Shown piece after piece: positions 8,803 to 17,236 of a stretch of DNA of 32,873 nt. Location: the IMG/VR virus record IMGVR_UViG_3300035187_003732, positions 1-32,873 of that record; one strand, 5' to 3'. Each line of letters starts with the position of its first letter. Position 1 is the stretch's first letter. This DNA comes from a virus. A program made the position numbers and the translations under genes. Under the pieces are notes generated by a model. It searched no databases and was not told the DNA's origin. It was given only the letters and a program-made list of their open reading frames with translations.

Positions 8803-8825
8803 TACACGTCGAGGAGGACGTCATG
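8803..8825 (+). promoter_or_regulatory. Hairpin leader with the ribosome binding site in its loop, copy 2
   Basis: Exact 23-base repeat of 5483-5505, ending in the start codon of the tail chaperone gene. Arms ACGTC (8806-8810) and GACGT (8817-8821) enclose the loop GAGGAG (8811-8816). Confidence 0.55.
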
Positions 8826-9230
8826 GCCCTGTCTCCTGTCTCTGAGGTGACCGTCGAGGTGAACGGTCACCGAGTCACCCTCCGCAAGCTGGGGGCTACG
8901 GCGCAGGTCGCAGTCGCCTCGGCGCAGCAGCGGGTCGGCGGCGAGCCCGTCGCCGTCCTTGCGCTGGGCGCGGCCGTGCTGGCCCTGTCGTGGCCCGAGG
9001 GCGCGGCCTGGCCGACTCGGTCGCGCCCGCGGCCCTGGCGGCTGACCGATCCGCTCCTTGACTACGGGTCGCGCGTCTTCGACGACCTCGGCGACGCGCT
9101 CGGGCTCGACGAGGCCGCGCGCATCTCGCAAGAGGGGTTCTGGTGGGGGCTGGGCGCGCGGGTCACCGAGGACGAGGTCGTGGCCGCCGAGGGTTTCTCC
9201 GAGGCCCCGGTGGCGGGTACGGACGGCTAA
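8823..9230 (+). CDS. Tail assembly chaperone, upstream part
   Basis: Protein of 135 residues (the lambda gpG-like product). It coats the tape measure during tail assembly. The first 45 residues contain strand-rich VTVEVNGHRVTLRKL and then a helical, Ala-rich region; later parts are helical and acidic (LDYGSRVFDDLGDALGLDEAARI). Six codons before its last ten it carries a perfect -1 slippery heptamer in phase, so a minority of ribosomes should make a 178-residue fusion with the next frame. Its stop forms TAATG with the downstream start. Confidence 0.7.
   Translation: MALSPVSEVTVEVNGHRVTLRKLGATAQVAVASAQQRVGGEPVAVLALGAAVLALSWPEGAAWPTRSRPRPWRLTDPLLDYGSRVFDDLGDALGLDEAARISQEGFWWGLGARVTEDEVVAAEGFSEAPVAGTDG
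9191..9197 (+). other. Programmed -1 ribosomal frameshift site (GGGTTTC)
   Basis: The heptamer fits X-XXY-YYZ with the zero frame read as GAG-GGT-TTC; after slipping, the ribosome would read GGG-TTT and continue with CTC in the -1 frame. That frame is open through to 9358 and gives a 125 + 53 residue fusion. This is the standard arrangement for siphovirus tail chaperone genes. No obvious close downstream pseudoknot was found by eye. Confidence 0.7.
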
Positions 9231-9358
9231 TGCTGGCCGTCTGCCGCGACTGGGGCCAGCCCTTGAGCTGGTGGGCGGCGCTCGATCCGGCGGACCGGGC
9301 CCTCGTCGTGGCTGACTACCGGATGCGCCAGCGCGAGGCCGCCCGTGCCCAGAGGTAA
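9230..9358 (+). CDS. Tail assembly chaperone, downstream frame
   Basis: Encodes the gpT-like extension of the chaperone. If started independently at the ATG of TAATG it gives 42 residues; as the -1 frameshift product it adds 53 residues to the upstream protein. The sequence is a compact helical tail with Trp-rich WGQPLSWWAALDPADRALVVADYRM, the kind of short helical domain that binds tape measure and tube subunits. The -1 frame is open for at least 50 bases upstream of the ATG, past the slippery site. It precedes the tape measure gene by one gene. Confidence 0.6.
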   Translation: MLAVCRDWGQPLSWWAALDPADRALVVADYRMRQREAARAQR

Positions 9359-9905
9359 GACGACCGAGAAGTCGGGCGCAGCCGCGATCGTGGTCGACCA
9401 GACGGCGCTGCTGAAGCTGCTGGATCGGACGGCCGACGGCGCGGCGTCCAACTTCGTGCGCGTCGTGACGGCCGAGCTGGAGGAGCGGCAGGTCGAGGCG
9501 ATCCGCGTCTGGCCCGTGCGCTCGGGCCGGTCGCGTCGTTCTTTCGCGGTTCAGACGCGGATCAAGGAAGACGTGATCGAGGTCGCGATCACGAACGCCG
9601 CCAAGTCCAACTGGGGCTTCTACGCGTACAAGATCCGCAACTCTGTGCGGACGCGCGAGAGTCTGGAGCGCGAGGCTCTCCAGTGGTCGCAGCGCGGGGA
9701 CACTCCCGAGGCCCGGGCCCGGATCTTTGACTTCCGCTGGCGCCAGCTCCGGCGCATCCACGGTGAGGGGGCCCGGTCCGCGGCCGAGGCGGGCAAGAAC
9801 GTCTGGAGCGTCTACGTCCGCAAGCCGGCAGAGCAGCGGCGGGCCGAGATAGTGGCTACCTTGCAGGCGGACCTCGCGAAACTGGCCCAGCCGGTAGGAG
9901 TGTGA
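9345..9905 (+). CDS. Putative minor tail protein (HK97 gp10-like possible)
   Basis: Protein of 186 residues starting at GTG 9345, inside the end of the chaperone frame. It has a helix at 18-55 followed by VWPVRSGRSRRSFAVQTRI (about 58-76) and strands, which recalls the 'helix, then Arg-Thr/Ser-Gly-x-Leu/Arg-Ser' pattern of HK97 gp10-type tail completion proteins. The C-terminal half is helical and basic, so DNA or tube contact is possible. Its place between the chaperone and the tape measure gene is unusual for gp10, so the assignment is weak. Confidence 0.45.
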   Translation: MPRGKTTEKSGAAAIVVDQTALLKLLDRTADGAASNFVRVVTAELEERQVEAIRVWPVRSGRSRRSFAVQTRIKEDVIEVAITNAAKSNWGFYAYKIRNSVRTRESLEREALQWSQRGDTPEARARIFDFRWRQLRRIHGEGARSAAEAGKNVWSVYVRKPAEQRRAEIVATLQADLAKLAQPVGV

Positions 9906-9906
9906 C

Positions 9907-11916
9907 ATGGCCGGCGCTGTCGTCTCGCTGACGTACCAAGCCCAGGTCGACGACCTGCGCAAGAAGCTCTCCTCGATCCCGGACATCACGGCGGCCGAGG
10001 CTCGGAAGGCGGTTCGCGAGCTAGACAAGGCCATCAAGGCGAGCAGCCGGGCGGCCTCGTCGGCGGGCGACGCTGGGGCCAAGGCCGCGAAGTCGGCCGC
10101 GGCGGCGTCCGAGCAGGTGCGGCGCGGGCTGCTCGATCTCGGCGCTGTGGCGGGTCTGCCTGCTGAGCAGATCGGAAAGCTGGGTAACGGCTTCGCGGCC
10201 CTGTCCTCGCCGATCGGCCTCGCGGTCGCGGGCGTGGGCGCGCTGGCCGTCGGGCTGGGGGCGGCGGCTGTCGGCGCCGTCAAGCTCGTGCGCGAGGCCG
10301 CGGCCGTCGGTCCGGCGCTGGAGCCCTTCCGCGAGCTGGCGGGGTTCGGCGGGCTGTCGCCGTCGGCTGTCTCCTCGCTGTCGGCCGCGGGCGCGGCGCT
10401 CGACGCTGTCGCGACGGTCGGTCGGCGGGTCGTCGAGGTCCTCGGCGCCGATCTCGCGCCGACCGTCGAGCGCGCGGCGCTGGTGGTGGTGCAGCTCGGG
10501 CTCGCGCTGGTGGACTCGGCCAACGCGGCAGCAGACGGGCAAGGCATCTTCCGCGCGCTGGCCGATCAGCTCGGCATCGCCTTTGTCCGCTCGGCCTTCC
10601 GGGTGGCCGACGTCCTGACCCGGCTCGTCGGCGGGCTCGGCGACCTGGCCGCGGCCGCGGGGCTCGGCTCGGTGGGCGATGCGCTGCGCTCGGTGCGCTC
10701 CGGCTTCGAGGGGGTCACCGAGTCTGCGGGCCGGGCCCTGTCCTCGGCGGCGCTCGGTGGTTTCGAGGCGACGCTGGAGCGGGTCGAGATCGGAACCGCG
10801 GACTACGCAGATCGAGCCCGCGAGCTGGTGGCGGTTCAGGGGCAGGTCTCGTCATCGGCCGAGAAGCAGGCGACGGCGACCGGAAAGGCGGCGGCGGCGA
10901 CCGACGAGGCCGCGGCCGCAGCGAAGCGGGCGGCGGCCGAGTACCGGGCGGCAGAGGCGGCGCGGCGAGGGCAGATCGCCGTCGAGGGCCTCGCGTTGCA
11001 GGTCATCGAGGAGCAGGCCCGGCTAACCGGGACCGAGGCCGACAAGATCGCGGCGATCGACGCGAGGGCGCAGGCGGAGAAGGCCGCGGTCGACGAGCAG
11101 GTACGCGACCTCACCAAGCTCGGGCAGGGAGAGGAGGCGCGGCGGCTGGCCGATCAGCGGTACGCGCAGATCGCGATCGCCAAGGAGCAGGAGCTTCAGG
11201 GCGTCCAAGCCGAGACTGCGGCGCAGGCAGATCAAGCGCGGCAGAAGGCAAAGGCGGCGACGGCTGCGCTGGTTGCGGACGTCGTCGGCGTCACCTCGGC
11301 GGCGGCGCAGGCTGCCGCGGCGATCGGCGACCTCGCCGCGCAGCGGGCGCAGCGGCAGATCGAGGAGGTCCGCGCGGCCCGCGAGCGTCTCGGCGAGGAC
11401 ATCACCGAGGCCGAGGAGCGCCAACTGGAGAAGCGCGAGAAGGCGGCCGAGAAGGCGGCGCAGCGCGCGTTTCGGATCCAACAGGGCGCGGCAATCGCGA
11501 CGGCGGCGGTGCAGGGCGCGCAGGCTGTGATCTCCGCGCTGGCGACGCTTGGGCCGATCGCGGGTCCGATCGCGGCCGGGCTCCTGAGCACGGCGATCGC
11601 GGCTCAGGTTGCGCTCATCGCGTCGGCGCCGCCCCCGAAGTTTGCGACCGGCGGCATCGTCGAGGCCCAGTCCTACGACGGGCGGCTGATCGAGGCCGAG
11701 CCCGGGGAAGGGGTCCTGACCCGTCGAGGGGTCCGCGCCGTCGGTGGTGAGGCCGGGGTCGCGGCGGCGAACCGCGGCGATGTCTCTGCCGGCGGGACCG
11801 GGCCGCTCGTCGTCGCCTTCCCGTCGATGGCGCGATACCTCGCGGTGGAGGCCGCGCGCCCGTCGGCCTTCGGGCGCGCCGTCCGCGGCCGCACCCCCGC
11901 GACGGGTCGGAGGTAG
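9907..11916 (+). CDS. Tape measure protein
   Basis: Protein of 669 residues, Ala-rich and mostly helical, that sets tail length and travels down the tube at infection. Long coiled-coil stretches lie at about 1-75 and 300-535. Hydrophobic segments occur at about 94-125 (SPIGLAVAGVGALAVGLGAA) and about 530-580 (ISALATLGPIAGPIAAGLLS and following), matching membrane-insertion parts of tape measures. The family rule of roughly 1.5 angstrom per residue predicts a tail near 100 nm. The C-terminus (GGIVEAQSYDGRLIEAEPGEG) resembles the common tape measure end 'ATGG...GEGVLT'. The identification is firm from position, length and composition. Confidence 0.85.
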   Translation: MAGAVVSLTYQAQVDDLRKKLSSIPDITAAEARKAVRELDKAIKASSRAASSAGDAGAKAAKSAAAASEQVRRGLLDLGAVAGLPAEQIGKLGNGFAALSSPIGLAVAGVGALAVGLGAAAVGAVKLVREAAAVGPALEPFRELAGFGGLSPSAVSSLSAAGAALDAVATVGRRVVEVLGADLAPTVERAALVVVQLGLALVDSANAAADGQGIFRALADQLGIAFVRSAFRVADVLTRLVGGLGDLAAAAGLGSVGDALRSVRSGFEGVTESAGRALSSAALGGFEATLERVEIGTADYADRARELVAVQGQVSSSAEKQATATGKAAAATDEAAAAAKRAAAEYRAAEAARRGQIAVEGLALQVIEEQARLTGTEADKIAAIDARAQAEKAAVDEQVRDLTKLGQGEEARRLADQRYAQIAIAKEQELQGVQAETAAQADQARQKAKAATAALVADVVGVTSAAAQAAAAIGDLAAQRAQRQIEEVRAARERLGEDITEAEERQLEKREKAAEKAAQRAFRIQQGAAIATAAVQGAQAVISALATLGPIAGPIAAGLLSTAIAAQVALIASAPPPKFATGGIVEAQSYDGRLIEAEPGEGVLTRRGVRAVGGEAGVAAANRGDVSAGGTGPLVVAFPSMARYLAVEAARPSAFGRAVRGRTPATGRR

Positions 11917-11917
11917 G

Positions 11918-14900
11918 ATGGCGGCGATCACTCGGACCCAGTACCAGGCCCTCGTCGAGCCCTTCGGCTGGGCGGCTGACGCGTCGTCCTTCTGGTCGGC
12001 CGAGTCGACCTACGACGAGGCCGGTGTCGTCGCGGGACAGCCCGTCGCGGCGCAGGCCTCGGCGCTGGTGCTCCGGGCGACGGGCTCGCAGACGGGGACG
12101 GTGCAGGTCCGGGTCCAGACCGGCGGGCACGCGGGGCCCGGTCTCGGCGACTGCTCGCTGGTGCAGCGGCCGGGGACCTCGGGCGCCTACTACGGGTGGG
12201 AAGGCCCGGCGACGGTGTCCGGGATGGACGCGCTCAACTGGGCCACGACGAACAACGTGCAGACGAGCCACATCGCGGGGCTGCCCGGCGGCGGCCTGAT
12301 CGCGGCGGGCTGCGGGGGCAGCACCCCGACCGACGGCGGCACCCTCTGGGCGTGGCACCGGCTGTCCGCTGCGACGACGTGGACGCGTGTCACGGTCTGG
12401 GATGCGACGGCGACCGGGCGCGCGGCCTATGCCCCGTGCGTCGTGGCGATCGACTCGCTGCGGGCGGTGCTGTTCGCCTTCGTGGCCTCGCCGACGACCG
12501 GTCTCGGCGCCGCGACGCGCTACTCGATCTCGTCGTGGGAGACCTCCGACGGCGGGGCGACGTGGACGCAGCGCGGCGAGGGCCTTGCGCCTGAGACCGA
12601 CATGCGGCTCGGCGGTGCGACGACGAGCAGCGGCACCCCTGGGCGCTCTGTGCGGCGGCTCCGAGGGGCCTACCGGGCGGGGCAGATCCTCCTCGTCGCG
12701 CACCTTCGGAGCTTGCTCGTCGACGGTACCTACGATCGTCTCGACGTCCTGCGGCAGTGGGCGTCGGACGACCAGGGCCAGACGTTGACCTCGATCTCGA
12801 CGGGTGACGGTCTGGCCTCGTCGGGCCGCGACGGCGGGTACCACGACATCGCCGTCCTCGGCGGGCAGTTCGTCGTCTTCCGGCTGCGCAGCAACGGGGT
12901 TCCCGCGCTCCAGCGTCTCGGCTCGGCGTTCGCGCCGCTGACCCAGGCGGACGGCTACGGGCTCGGCGCATTGGCCACGTTCGCCGACGACAACGTCACC
13001 ACGGCAACCGCGAGCCACGGCGGGAACGCGGCCGACTACATCACCGACGGCGACACGGCCCTCGTCGCCGACGACTACGGCGGGGGCTGGCTGTTCGTCA
13101 CGCAGGTCGCTGGAACCAACAGACCGACGACGGTCGCGTGGTCCGCCGACTACGGGCAATCGTGGGCGGGGTACGGGCGCAACCCGGCGAACACCGAGGT
13201 CTCGACGGACGCGGCGACGGTCGGGCGGGCGGTCGACACGGGCGACTCTCGGCTCTACCGGCTGAGCGCGGCCCCGTCCCTCGGGCGGATCGTGCTCCTG
13301 GCGCAACCCCTCGTCGACACCGCGACATCGACGCAGGACTCTCTCCTCGCAGCGTTCCTCGGCGGGTGGTCGACGTTGACGATGCCCCCGGTCGGCGACG
13401 CGGGCCGCACCCAGGACCGGGCCTGCTGGGATCAGACTTGGCTCCCGATCGAGCGGCCGGACGACGTGTCGGGCTGGACGACCACGGCGACGGGCACCTC
13501 GTCGTCGACGCTTAGCACGTCCACGGCGCCGTTCCTGACCCTCTCGACGACGGGGATCGGCTCGACGCACTTCTTCGCGCCGACGGCGTCGTTCCTGTCT
13601 CAGACGCACTTGATCGCCGAGTTCAGCGTCGGGTCGATCACCAACGGGGCCAGCGCGACGGCCCTCGTCGCGGTCGAGGCCCGCGTCACGAATGGGACCG
13701 TGACCCGGACCGTGCGCGTCCACCTCGACGCGACGGCCTACCGGCTGGTCGACACCAACGGCGGTACCAACCTCGGCGATGTAACGTCACTCGCGAACGA
13801 GGCCCGGCAGTACCGGCTGGCGCTCGACCGGGCATCCGGGCGGGTGCGAGTCTGGCACCGGACCTATCAGGGGCAGGCGGGCGCCGAGGTCCGCGCGTGG
13901 ACGCTGGGCGCGTCGGGCACCGCGAGCGACTCGGGTGCAGCGACGAACAACACCCACGTCACCTGGGGGCACCTGGTCGCGCCCGCGCTGGCGACGACCG
14001 TCACCTCGGCCTGGGGCCCGGTCCAGCTCTCGCGCGGCCGGCTCGACGAGACGGCGGGCGCCTACGGCAACGCGGGCTCGACGCGGCTCTGGTCCGCGTC
14101 GCTTGCGCCCTCTACGGACGAGCTGTGGGGCCGGCCGGTCGGAGCGCCGGGGGCCCGGTCCTACGTCGGACTCGGCCTGTACCTGTCGGCGGTGGACGGC
14201 CCGGGTCGGCGCACCGAGACGTGGACCTGCTCGACGGCCTCGACGTACCCGGTGCAGCGCATCTTTCCGGGCAGCAACCGATCGCCGCGCCGGCAGTGGC
14301 GCAGCGCGACGGCGACGATCAAGCGGCTGGCAGTTCAGGTCCCGGGCGGCGTTGAGCGGGAGCTGCTCACCGGGTACCTCGCGGTCGTCGTGCGCGGGGC
14401 CAACTGGCGGACGGGGCTCATCGAGCGGCGCTCGGGCGGCGTCTGGTCGACGCTCGCGACGATCGACCTCGCGGCCGGCCGGACTTCGGTCGCGTTCCAG
14501 CGGTACGGCCGCTCGGTGGTGCCCAACGGGACCTCGATCGGGCTCCGCTTCGACGCGCAGGAGCTGGCCGGCTGGACGGTCGACTTCGGGTCGGGCGTGA
14601 CCCGGGCGATGCGCGTGGCCAGCAACCGCGAGGGCGCGTGGACGAACACGGGCGGTGGCCCGCGGGTGGAGTTCGACGTGGTCTCGGATCCGACGGGCGT
14701 CCCGACGACGGGCAACTGCTCGCTGTGGAGCCCGTCCGGCGCGTGGATCATCCCGAGCCCGGGCCGGTGCGAGGGGCTGCGGCTGACGGTGGACGCCCAG
14801 ACCACGGCGGATGGTGACATTCGGCTCGGGCAGGTGATCTTCGGCGCGGCGCACATCCTGCCCGTGCCGCCTAGCTGGGGGCAGTCGCAGCGGCTGGACC

Positions 14901-15301
14901 TCGGCTACGACGTCGAGATCTCTCGCTCGGGCGTCGCGCGGCTGGACCGGGCCGCGCCCCCGGCCCGGGCAGTCGACATCGCGTGGACCGACGGCGTCGA
15001 CATGTCGGCCAGCTCGGATCCGGACTACCTCAACCCCGCGACCTCGGGCACGCCGATGTCGCCGGGGACCCTTCGGGGGCAGGTCCGCTCGCTGGAGGGC
15101 ATTTTGCGGCGCGTCCAAGGGCTGCCCGTCGCGTACCTCCCGCGCGTCGATCCGGTCTCGGGCGTGCAGTTCTTGTCCCTGCGCGAGCAGATCGTGGTCG
15201 GGGCCCTGTCCCGCGAGGTCGGCCGCGATCACATCCTCGGCGACGAGCTGTCGGCTGAGCTGGTGCGCGTGCCGGTGCTGACGCTTCGGGAGGAGCTGTG
15301 A
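11918..15301 (+). CDS. Large tail protein with sialidase-like (Asp-box) repeats
   Basis: Protein of 1127 residues starting at ATG 11918 (GGAGG at 11909-11913). The N-terminal half contains three Asp-box-like motifs of the BNR/sialidase beta-propeller type: SDGGATW (210-216), SDDQGQTL (283-290, last residue not Trp) and SADYGQSW (409-416). The middle (about 500-690) looks like one or two concanavalin/laminin-like beta-sandwiches, Thr/Ser-rich with WHRTYQGQ and similar. The end (about 1050-1127) is a globular region finishing in VRVPVLTLREEL, reminiscent of distal tail proteins. It probably sits at the tail tip and may bind a surface glycan; catalytic residues of a true sialidase cannot be assigned. 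Confidence 0.7.
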   Translation: MAAITRTQYQALVEPFGWAADASSFWSAESTYDEAGVVAGQPVAAQASALVLRATGSQTGTVQVRVQTGGHAGPGLGDCSLVQRPGTSGAYYGWEGPATVSGMDALNWATTNNVQTSHIAGLPGGGLIAAGCGGSTPTDGGTLWAWHRLSAATTWTRVTVWDATATGRAAYAPCVVAIDSLRAVLFAFVASPTTGLGAATRYSISSWETSDGGATWTQRGEGLAPETDMRLGGATTSSGTPGRSVRRLRGAYRAGQILLVAHLRSLLVDGTYDRLDVLRQWASDDQGQTLTSISTGDGLASSGRDGGYHDIAVLGGQFVVFRLRSNGVPALQRLGSAFAPLTQADGYGLGALATFADDNVTTATASHGGNAADYITDGDTALVADDYGGGWLFVTQVAGTNRPTTVAWSADYGQSWAGYGRNPANTEVSTDAATVGRAVDTGDSRLYRLSAAPSLGRIVLLAQPLVDTATSTQDSLLAAFLGGWSTLTMPPVGDAGRTQDRACWDQTWLPIERPDDVSGWTTTATGTSSSTLSTSTAPFLTLSTTGIGSTHFFAPTASFLSQTHLIAEFSVGSITNGASATALVAVEARVTNGTVTRTVRVHLDATAYRLVDTNGGTNLGDVTSLANEARQYRLALDRASGRVRVWHRTYQGQAGAEVRAWTLGASGTASDSGAATNNTHVTWGHLVAPALATTVTSAWGPVQLSRGRLDETAGAYGNAGSTRLWSASLAPSTDELWGRPVGAPGARSYVGLGLYLSAVDGPGRRTETWTCSTASTYPVQRIFPGSNRSPRRQWRSATATIKRLAVQVPGGVERELLTGYLAVVVRGANWRTGLIERRSGGVWSTLATIDLAAGRTSVAFQRYGRSVVPNGTSIGLRFDAQELAGWTVDFGSGVTRAMRVASNREGAWTNTGGGPRVEFDVVSDPTGVPTTGNCSLWSPSGAWIIPSPGRCEGLRLTVDAQTTADGDIRLGQVIFGAAHILPVPPSWGQSQRLDLGYDVEISRSGVARLDRAAPPARAVDIAWTDGVDMSASSDPDYLNPATSGTPMSPGTLRGQVRSLEGILRRVQGLPVAYLPRVDPVSGVQFLSLREQIVVGALSREVGRDHILGDELSAELVRVPVLTLREEL

Positions 15302-16899
15302 TCGCGTCGTGGATCTGGACCCTGTCGGTGGACTGGTACGGCGGGCCCTATCTGCTCGCGTCGGCGGACCTTTCCGGGTACGAGACCGTGCTCGATGCGA
15401 TCGCCTTTGAGGAGCGGCTCGACGTTCTGCCCGATGCGCCCTCAGACCAACAGGTCTCGGTGCGCTTCGACCTCGGAGACCGGCTGCGCACGCTGCTCGC
15501 CGCCGGCTGCGACCCGCGCACCATGACGGGCGTCCTGCGCCTGGTCCCGGTCGACGCCGAGGGCGAGGTGCTCGACGGGGCCCGGCTGGTCGCGCTGGGT
15601 CCGCTGCGGGGCCTGGTCTGGGGCAGCGTCGAGGCGCCGGGCGTCGTCGAGGCCTCGATCGGTGTCGGCGAGCAGGAGGAGACCCCGCTCCTGTCGCCGT
15701 CCGCTGTGATCTCGGCTGAGCTGTGGCCGACGGCGCCCGAGCAGGCGCACGGGGTCGCCTACCCGCTCGTCTTCGGTCGGCCGGGCGACGTCGTCGTCGA
15801 CGACAATCGGCGGCGCCCCGGCAGCCCGGCGACGGTGATCACGACCTCGGGCGGCGGCAGTCCGATCCTCGCGCTGGTGGCCGGACATCCGGTCGACGCG
15901 AGCGACGTGGAGGTCTACAACGCGACGACCGACACTTGGACGTCGGGCGTGGACGTGGCCACGACGGCCGACCTCGCGCGGGAGTGGCGCGAGGCGCTGG
16001 CCGACTCGGGACTCGACTACGCCGTGGCCGAGCAGTTTCAGATCGGCGTTGAGGGCCGCTACGGGGCCGAGCTTGACGGCGCCCTCGGAGGCCTGTCGGT
16101 GATCGACGTTACCGGTCTGGCAGCCGTCGAAGACGAGCTGTTCGTCGCGTGGACGTCGGGCCGGGCCCTGTCCGGCATGGCGACGGCCGGGGACCTCCTG
16201 CGGTACCTCCTGCGCCGCTCGGGCTGGGCGGTGGACGCGGGCCGGACCGAGGCCGTCTGCCGGGCACTGGGACACGACGTCGCGGGCTACGTCGACGATC
16301 CTGGCGTCTCGGTGCAGTCCTACCTCCAAGACGTTGTCCTGCCGCTTCTCCCCGTCGCACTGGCCCGCGGCCCGGCGGGCGTCTACCCGGTGCTGCTCGC
16401 GCCCGAGGCCCTCGACGGGGCCCCGACCTTCGCGCTCGTTGAGGGCGAGGACTGCGAGGCGATCGGTGCGGTCGGCGCCGAGGACCTCGTCGGGCCCCGC
16501 GCGGTCCGGGTGTCCTTCGGGTGGGACGCGAGCAGGGAGCGGTACGAGGGGCAGGCGGCGACCGGGACCCTACCCGGTGCCCAGTACGGGCGGTCGACGA
16601 CGCTGGGCTCGCGGCAGCTCGCCACGCGCGGGAGTGGCCCGGTCGAGGACATCGAGGGCATCATCCTGCGCGACGTGCAGACCGCCCAGCAGGTCGGAGT
16701 CGAGCAGCACCGGCTGCGGAACTTCTCGCCGCTGCAACGGTCCTACGGCTGCCCCGCCGATCGGATCCTTGAGCTGGGCGACGTGGGCCGGGTGACCGAC
16801 GCGGCGGTCGGCTGGTCGTCCAGGCCGGTGCTGTGCATCGGCAGAGAGTGGGACGGGGCCCGCTGGCTCTACCGTCTCGCGGCGTGGTCTGTCCCGTGA
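15298..16899 (+). CDS. Putative tail tip / baseplate hub protein
   Basis: Protein of 533 residues. The GTG start overlaps the preceding stop by four bases and has GGGAGGAG just upstream. It is strand-rich with an early domain (1-125) that reads like a tube-like or distal-tail fold. A central part (about 165-260) contains VEVYNATTDTWTSGVDV, and a later helical segment GMATAGDLLRYLLRRSGWAVD (about 285-305) is followed by mixed alpha/beta. The final LGDVGRVTD...GREWDGARWLYRLAAWSVP is typical of hub proteins, whose last strand pair describes a 'position, then value' fold. Together with the 1127-residue neighbour it likely forms the tail tip. Confidence 0.6.
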   Translation: MIASWIWTLSVDWYGGPYLLASADLSGYETVLDAIAFEERLDVLPDAPSDQQVSVRFDLGDRLRTLLAAGCDPRTMTGVLRLVPVDAEGEVLDGARLVALGPLRGLVWGSVEAPGVVEASIGVGEQEETPLLSPSAVISAELWPTAPEQAHGVAYPLVFGRPGDVVVDDNRRRPGSPATVITTSGGGSPILALVAGHPVDASDVEVYNATTDTWTSGVDVATTADLAREWREALADSGLDYAVAEQFQIGVEGRYGAELDGALGGLSVIDVTGLAAVEDELFVAWTSGRALSGMATAGDLLRYLLRRSGWAVDAGRTEAVCRALGHDVAGYVDDPGVSVQSYLQDVVLPLLPVALARGPAGVYPVLLAPEALDGAPTFALVEGEDCEAIGAVGAEDLVGPRAVRVSFGWDASRERYEGQAATGTLPGAQYGRSTTLGSRQLATRGSGPVEDIEGIILRDVQTAQQVGVEQHRLRNFSPLQRSYGCPADRILELGDVGRVTDAAVGWSSRPVLCIGREWDGARWLYRLAAWSVP

Positions 16900-16921
16900 T
16901 AGCATCCCTTCGGAGGCTCCG

Positions 16922-17236
16922 ATGGCCGATCTGAACCTGGCGGGCGTCGCTGCCCCGTGGACCTGCTCTTTCGTCCCCGGCGCTTCCGGCCGGCTGACCG
17001 TCGACCCGGTCCTCCACGGCGAGATCCACGTCTGGATCCCGAGCGGCATTACGATGGAGTACGGCGTGGCGGCCTCTGACCCGGGCGCCGCGGTGCTGCC
17101 GCTGCCCTCCGAGCAGTACGTCCGCGTCTGGGAGGCCCCGTCTGGCCTCTCGGCGCCCCTGTCGCGGTGCGAGCTGACGTTCGAGGAGTCGGGCGGCACC
17201 TCGGGCATCGTCTACGTTCGCGTGGTCGCCCGATGA
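16922..17236 (+). CDS. Small beta-rich tail protein
   Basis: Protein of 104 residues with CGGAGG just before the ATG. It is almost all strand (SGRLTVDPVLHGEIHVWIPS; then VRVWEAP; then CELTFEESGGTSGIVYVRVV) and has two Cys residues (15 and about 87). The size and all-beta character suggest a small carbohydrate-binding-like or connector domain between the tail tip and the following fibre candidate. I do not recognise the family. Its stop overlaps the next start (ATGA). Confidence 0.6.
   Translation: MADLNLAGVAAPWTCSFVPGASGRLTVDPVLHGEIHVWIPSGITMEYGVAASDPGAAVLPLPSEQYVRVWEAPSGLSAPLSRCELTFEESGGTSGIVYVRVVAR

Noticed and set aside
11615-13723. Long open frames antisense to the tape measure and tail tip genes (also near 1290-3215 and 13787-15232)
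   Set aside because: They are Arg/Pro/Gly-rich shadows typical of high-GC genes, lack plausible ribosome binding sites and oppose well-supported virion genes.
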